Shown here: positions 7,107 to 8,340 of the stretch, in pieces
Position numbering within the stretch: the stretch's first letter is position 1
Layout: the number at the start of each line of letters is the position of its first letter
From: an uncultured Eubacteriales bacterium
GTDB lineage: Bacteria; Bacillota; Clostridia; Peptostreptococcales; Anaerovoracaceae
Reading direction: 5' to 3'
Length of the DNA: 8,340 nucleotides
Assembly (NCBI GenBank): GCA_900547295.1
Contig: URGK01000090.1
Coordinates: 1-8,340 of the forward strand
Made by a program: the position numbers and the translations under genes
The notes under the pieces: generated by a model
What the model saw: the letters and a program-made list of their open reading frames with translations, nothing else
The model's database searches: none
Told to the model about the DNA's origin: nothing

Positions 7107-7142
7107 AAAACAGCTGCACAGGATATTACCGGCGGCTGTTTT
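7107..7142. terminator. Bidirectional terminator between convergent EamA and HD-domain genes
   Basis: Arms AAAACAGCTGC (7107-7117) and GCGGCTGTTTT (7132-7142) pair over 11 bp with one G-T wobble, and GG/CC inside can extend the stem. Each strand ends the stem in four T, so it can serve the plus-strand EamA unit and the minus-strand HD unit, whose stop lies five bases away. Confidence 0.75.
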
Positions 7143-7146
7143 GCTG

Positions 7147-7710
7147 TTATCTGTTTGCTTTAATTTTCTTTTCGCTTACCGATTTTACCTCATCTCTCAG
7201 GCTGTTTATGTACTCATTAAAGCTGCACTCCTCTATACCATAGGTCAGCTGCAAATCATATTCGAGAGGCAGCCATGTGGAAATATCGGCTTCATTGTGC
7301 TGTATTACAGCCTCCAGCTTGTCAAGAGCCTTGTAGAGCTTTGCCTCAGGGGTTTTAAGCTCGTTCATTTCACTGTACATCTCACCAAGCTGTTTTTTCC
7401 AGTATTCCGGCAGCTGATTTACAAAGCCTGACACCGCGCTGTCCTCTGCTGCCTCGTCACTGTCTGTTTTTTCAAATGACGGTATATCTCCTGTGATAGC
7501 CTCTCCCAAGTCGTGTATAAGGCACATTCTGATTACCTTGTCCGTGTCTATTTCAGGCACCTCATCGCTTACCATATATGCCATAAGTGCAAGTCTGAAG
7601 CTGTGCTCCGCCACGCTTTCGTGTCTGTCAGAGCTTGTATATGAATGTCTTGTATTGCATTTGAGCTTTTCGGCCATTGCCAGAAATTCAAGCAGTTCTG
7701 CCGGTTTCAT
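7147..7710 (-). CDS. HD-domain phosphohydrolase (YfbR/HDDC2-like)
   Basis: Predicted soluble metal-dependent phosphohydrolase of 187 residues, close to the usual length for small HD proteins of the YfbR/HDDC2 type, several of which are 5'-deoxynucleotidases. Metal ligands are all visible: H36 in SVAEHSFR, H66-D67 in LIHDLGE, and D130 in KALDKLEA. The family's E70 and D75 (HDLGEAITGD) are also present. The charged C-terminus ends in KKIKANR. The substrate (a nucleoside monophosphate) is inferred from family resemblance only. The ATG at 7710 overlaps the upstream EFR1-type gene's TGA by four bases (ATGA). A weak GGAG lies 11 bases upstream, so expression may depend on translation of the upstream gene. 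The pairing of an HD hydrolase with a flavodoxin-ferredoxin protein has no obvious metabolic logic. Confidence 0.9.
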   Translation of the reverse strand: MKPAELLEFLAMAEKLKCNTRHSYTSSDRHESVAEHSFRLALMAYMVSDEVPEIDTDKVIRMCLIHDLGEAITGDIPSFEKTDSDEAAEDSAVSGFVNQLPEYWKKQLGEMYSEMNELKTPEAKLYKALDKLEAVIQHNEADISTWLPLEYDLQLTYGIEECSFNEYINSLRDEVKSVSEKKIKANR

Positions 7711-8340
7711 TTCTTATTGTACTCCTTACATCTGTATCTTCTTTTGCCCACGCTTTTTTTGCCGTATTCTATGGCTTCTGCCGGACATTCGCATATGCAC
7801 GCCATACAGTGCGTACATTCTCTGCCCCACTGCGGTCTGTTGTCTATAAAGCTGAGTCTTATGTTGTCAAGAGGACAGAGCTTTTCACATTTGCCGCAGC
7901 CTGTACATTTGTCATCTGCATAAAAGGCTGTGGCCCTTATCGCAAAGTTTCGAAACAGAGTATTTACAAAGCCGCTTTTACATTTGTCTGTAAAGCGGGT
8001 GCTTCTCTCATCAAAATCAAGGTTTATCTTCACCTTTTCGGCCGCCGCATCCATATCTCCGTAAGCCTGATCTACGATTTTTTCGGATTCCGCTTCATCA
8101 GGCACATTAAACATCGCTATATAGTTTTCGGGCATAACAATCTCGAAAACGCCCCGATAATTAAAGCCCTTGCGACTGCACAGCTTTTTGATGCGCTTTT
8201 CGGGCATACCGATATCAGTCCCGCAGTCCATTACAAAATATGCTTCTTTGCTGCCACTGAACTCCGAGGAAATTATAAATTCCTCCGCTATTTCGGAGAG
8301 TAGCCCAAGTCGCTCAACAATAATGGACGAAGTCTTGGAG
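7707..8340 (-). CDS. EFR1-family flavodoxin-ferredoxin protein, N-terminus beyond window edge
   Basis: Fusion of a flavodoxin-like domain with a C-terminal 2[4Fe-4S] ferredoxin, as in the EFR1 family of anaerobe electron carriers. The frame stays open to the right edge, so 210 residues are visible against about 260 in the family; roughly 50, including the FMN phosphate loop, are outside. The first in-frame ATG (8231) is internal, because family similarity continues upstream of it (EFSGSKEAYFVMDCG). Other family features are KGF...EIVMPENYIAMF and the linker with KSGFVNTLF. The ferredoxin part (7785-7907) has CTGCGKCEKLCP and CTHCMACICECP, then EAIEYGKKSVGKRRY. It is the first visible gene of a minus-strand unit with the HD gene. 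The segment at the window edge (8300-8340) does not show the usual PTYAW-like flavodoxin motif. The physiological partner is unknown. Confidence 0.9.
   Translation of the reverse strand, partial: SKTSSIIVERLGLLSEIAEEFIISSEFSGSKEAYFVMDCGTDIGMPEKRIKKLCSRKGFNYRGVFEIVMPENYIAMFNVPDEAESEKIVDQAYGDMDAAAEKVKINLDFDERSTRFTDKCKSGFVNTLFRNFAIRATAFYADDKCTGCGKCEKLCPLDNIRLSFIDNRPQWGRECTHCMACICECPAEAIEYGKKSVGKRRYRCKEYNKK

Noticed and set aside
7677..8303. 208-codon plus-strand open frame
   Set aside because: Antisense to the EFR1 gene, which has clear ferredoxin motifs. The plus-strand translation has no family features.
1..8340. CRISPR array, tRNA, rRNA, insertion sequence or phage remnant
   Set aside because: No regularly spaced direct repeats, cloverleaf-like sequence, transposase or terminal inverted repeats were seen on reading both strands.

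Overview
The window looks like chromosome of a strictly anaerobic, low-to-mid GC Firmicute (Clostridia; Oscillospiraceae or Lachnospiraceae-like). This is inferred from strong GGAGG ribosome binding sites, heavy AGA use for arginine, AT-rich spacers with U-tailed hairpins, and a gene set rich in ferredoxin-type proteins. The species cannot be named from the sequence. There is no RNA gene, CRISPR array, insertion sequence or phage gene that I can see.

Left block (1-4234, minus strand): a two-gene redox operon. The first gene encodes a 418-residue, 47-cysteine soluble polyferredoxin. It is built like the cytoplasmic part of RnfB, but its RnfB-type ferredoxin module is present twice in tandem and it has no membrane anchor. 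One base after its stop codon starts pyruvate:ferredoxin oxidoreductase (PFOR, nifJ type), which runs off the left edge after 992 residues. The expected reading is that PFOR oxidises pyruvate to acetyl-CoA and the polyferredoxin takes up or distributes the low-potential electrons. The 254-bp spacer upstream (4235-4488) holds a terminator for the preceding LysR gene, a near-consensus Rex (NADH-sensing repressor) operator, a good sigma-A promoter, and a perfect 10-bp palindrome at the predicted transcription start.

Middle block (4489-7095): a LysR-type regulator (minus) is divergent from a two-gene membrane operon (plus). The operon encodes a YczE/YitT-like integral membrane protein and, overlapping it by 17 nt, a ten-helix DMT/EamA transporter. 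The 116-bp intergenic region is very AT-rich and carries several dyads. The arrangement suggests that the LysR protein controls the transporter pair.

Right block (7147-8340, minus strand): an EFR1-type flavodoxin-ferredoxin protein, whose N-terminus lies beyond the right edge, overlaps by 4 nt (ATGA) with an HD-domain phosphohydrolase of the YfbR/HDDC2 kind. A GC-rich hairpin between the two convergent units (7107-7142) can terminate transcription from both sides.

The most noteworthy item is the duplicated, anchor-free RnfB-like polyferredoxin translationally coupled to PFOR under a probable Rex site. It is a candidate dedicated electron hub that I do not recognise as a characterised system.
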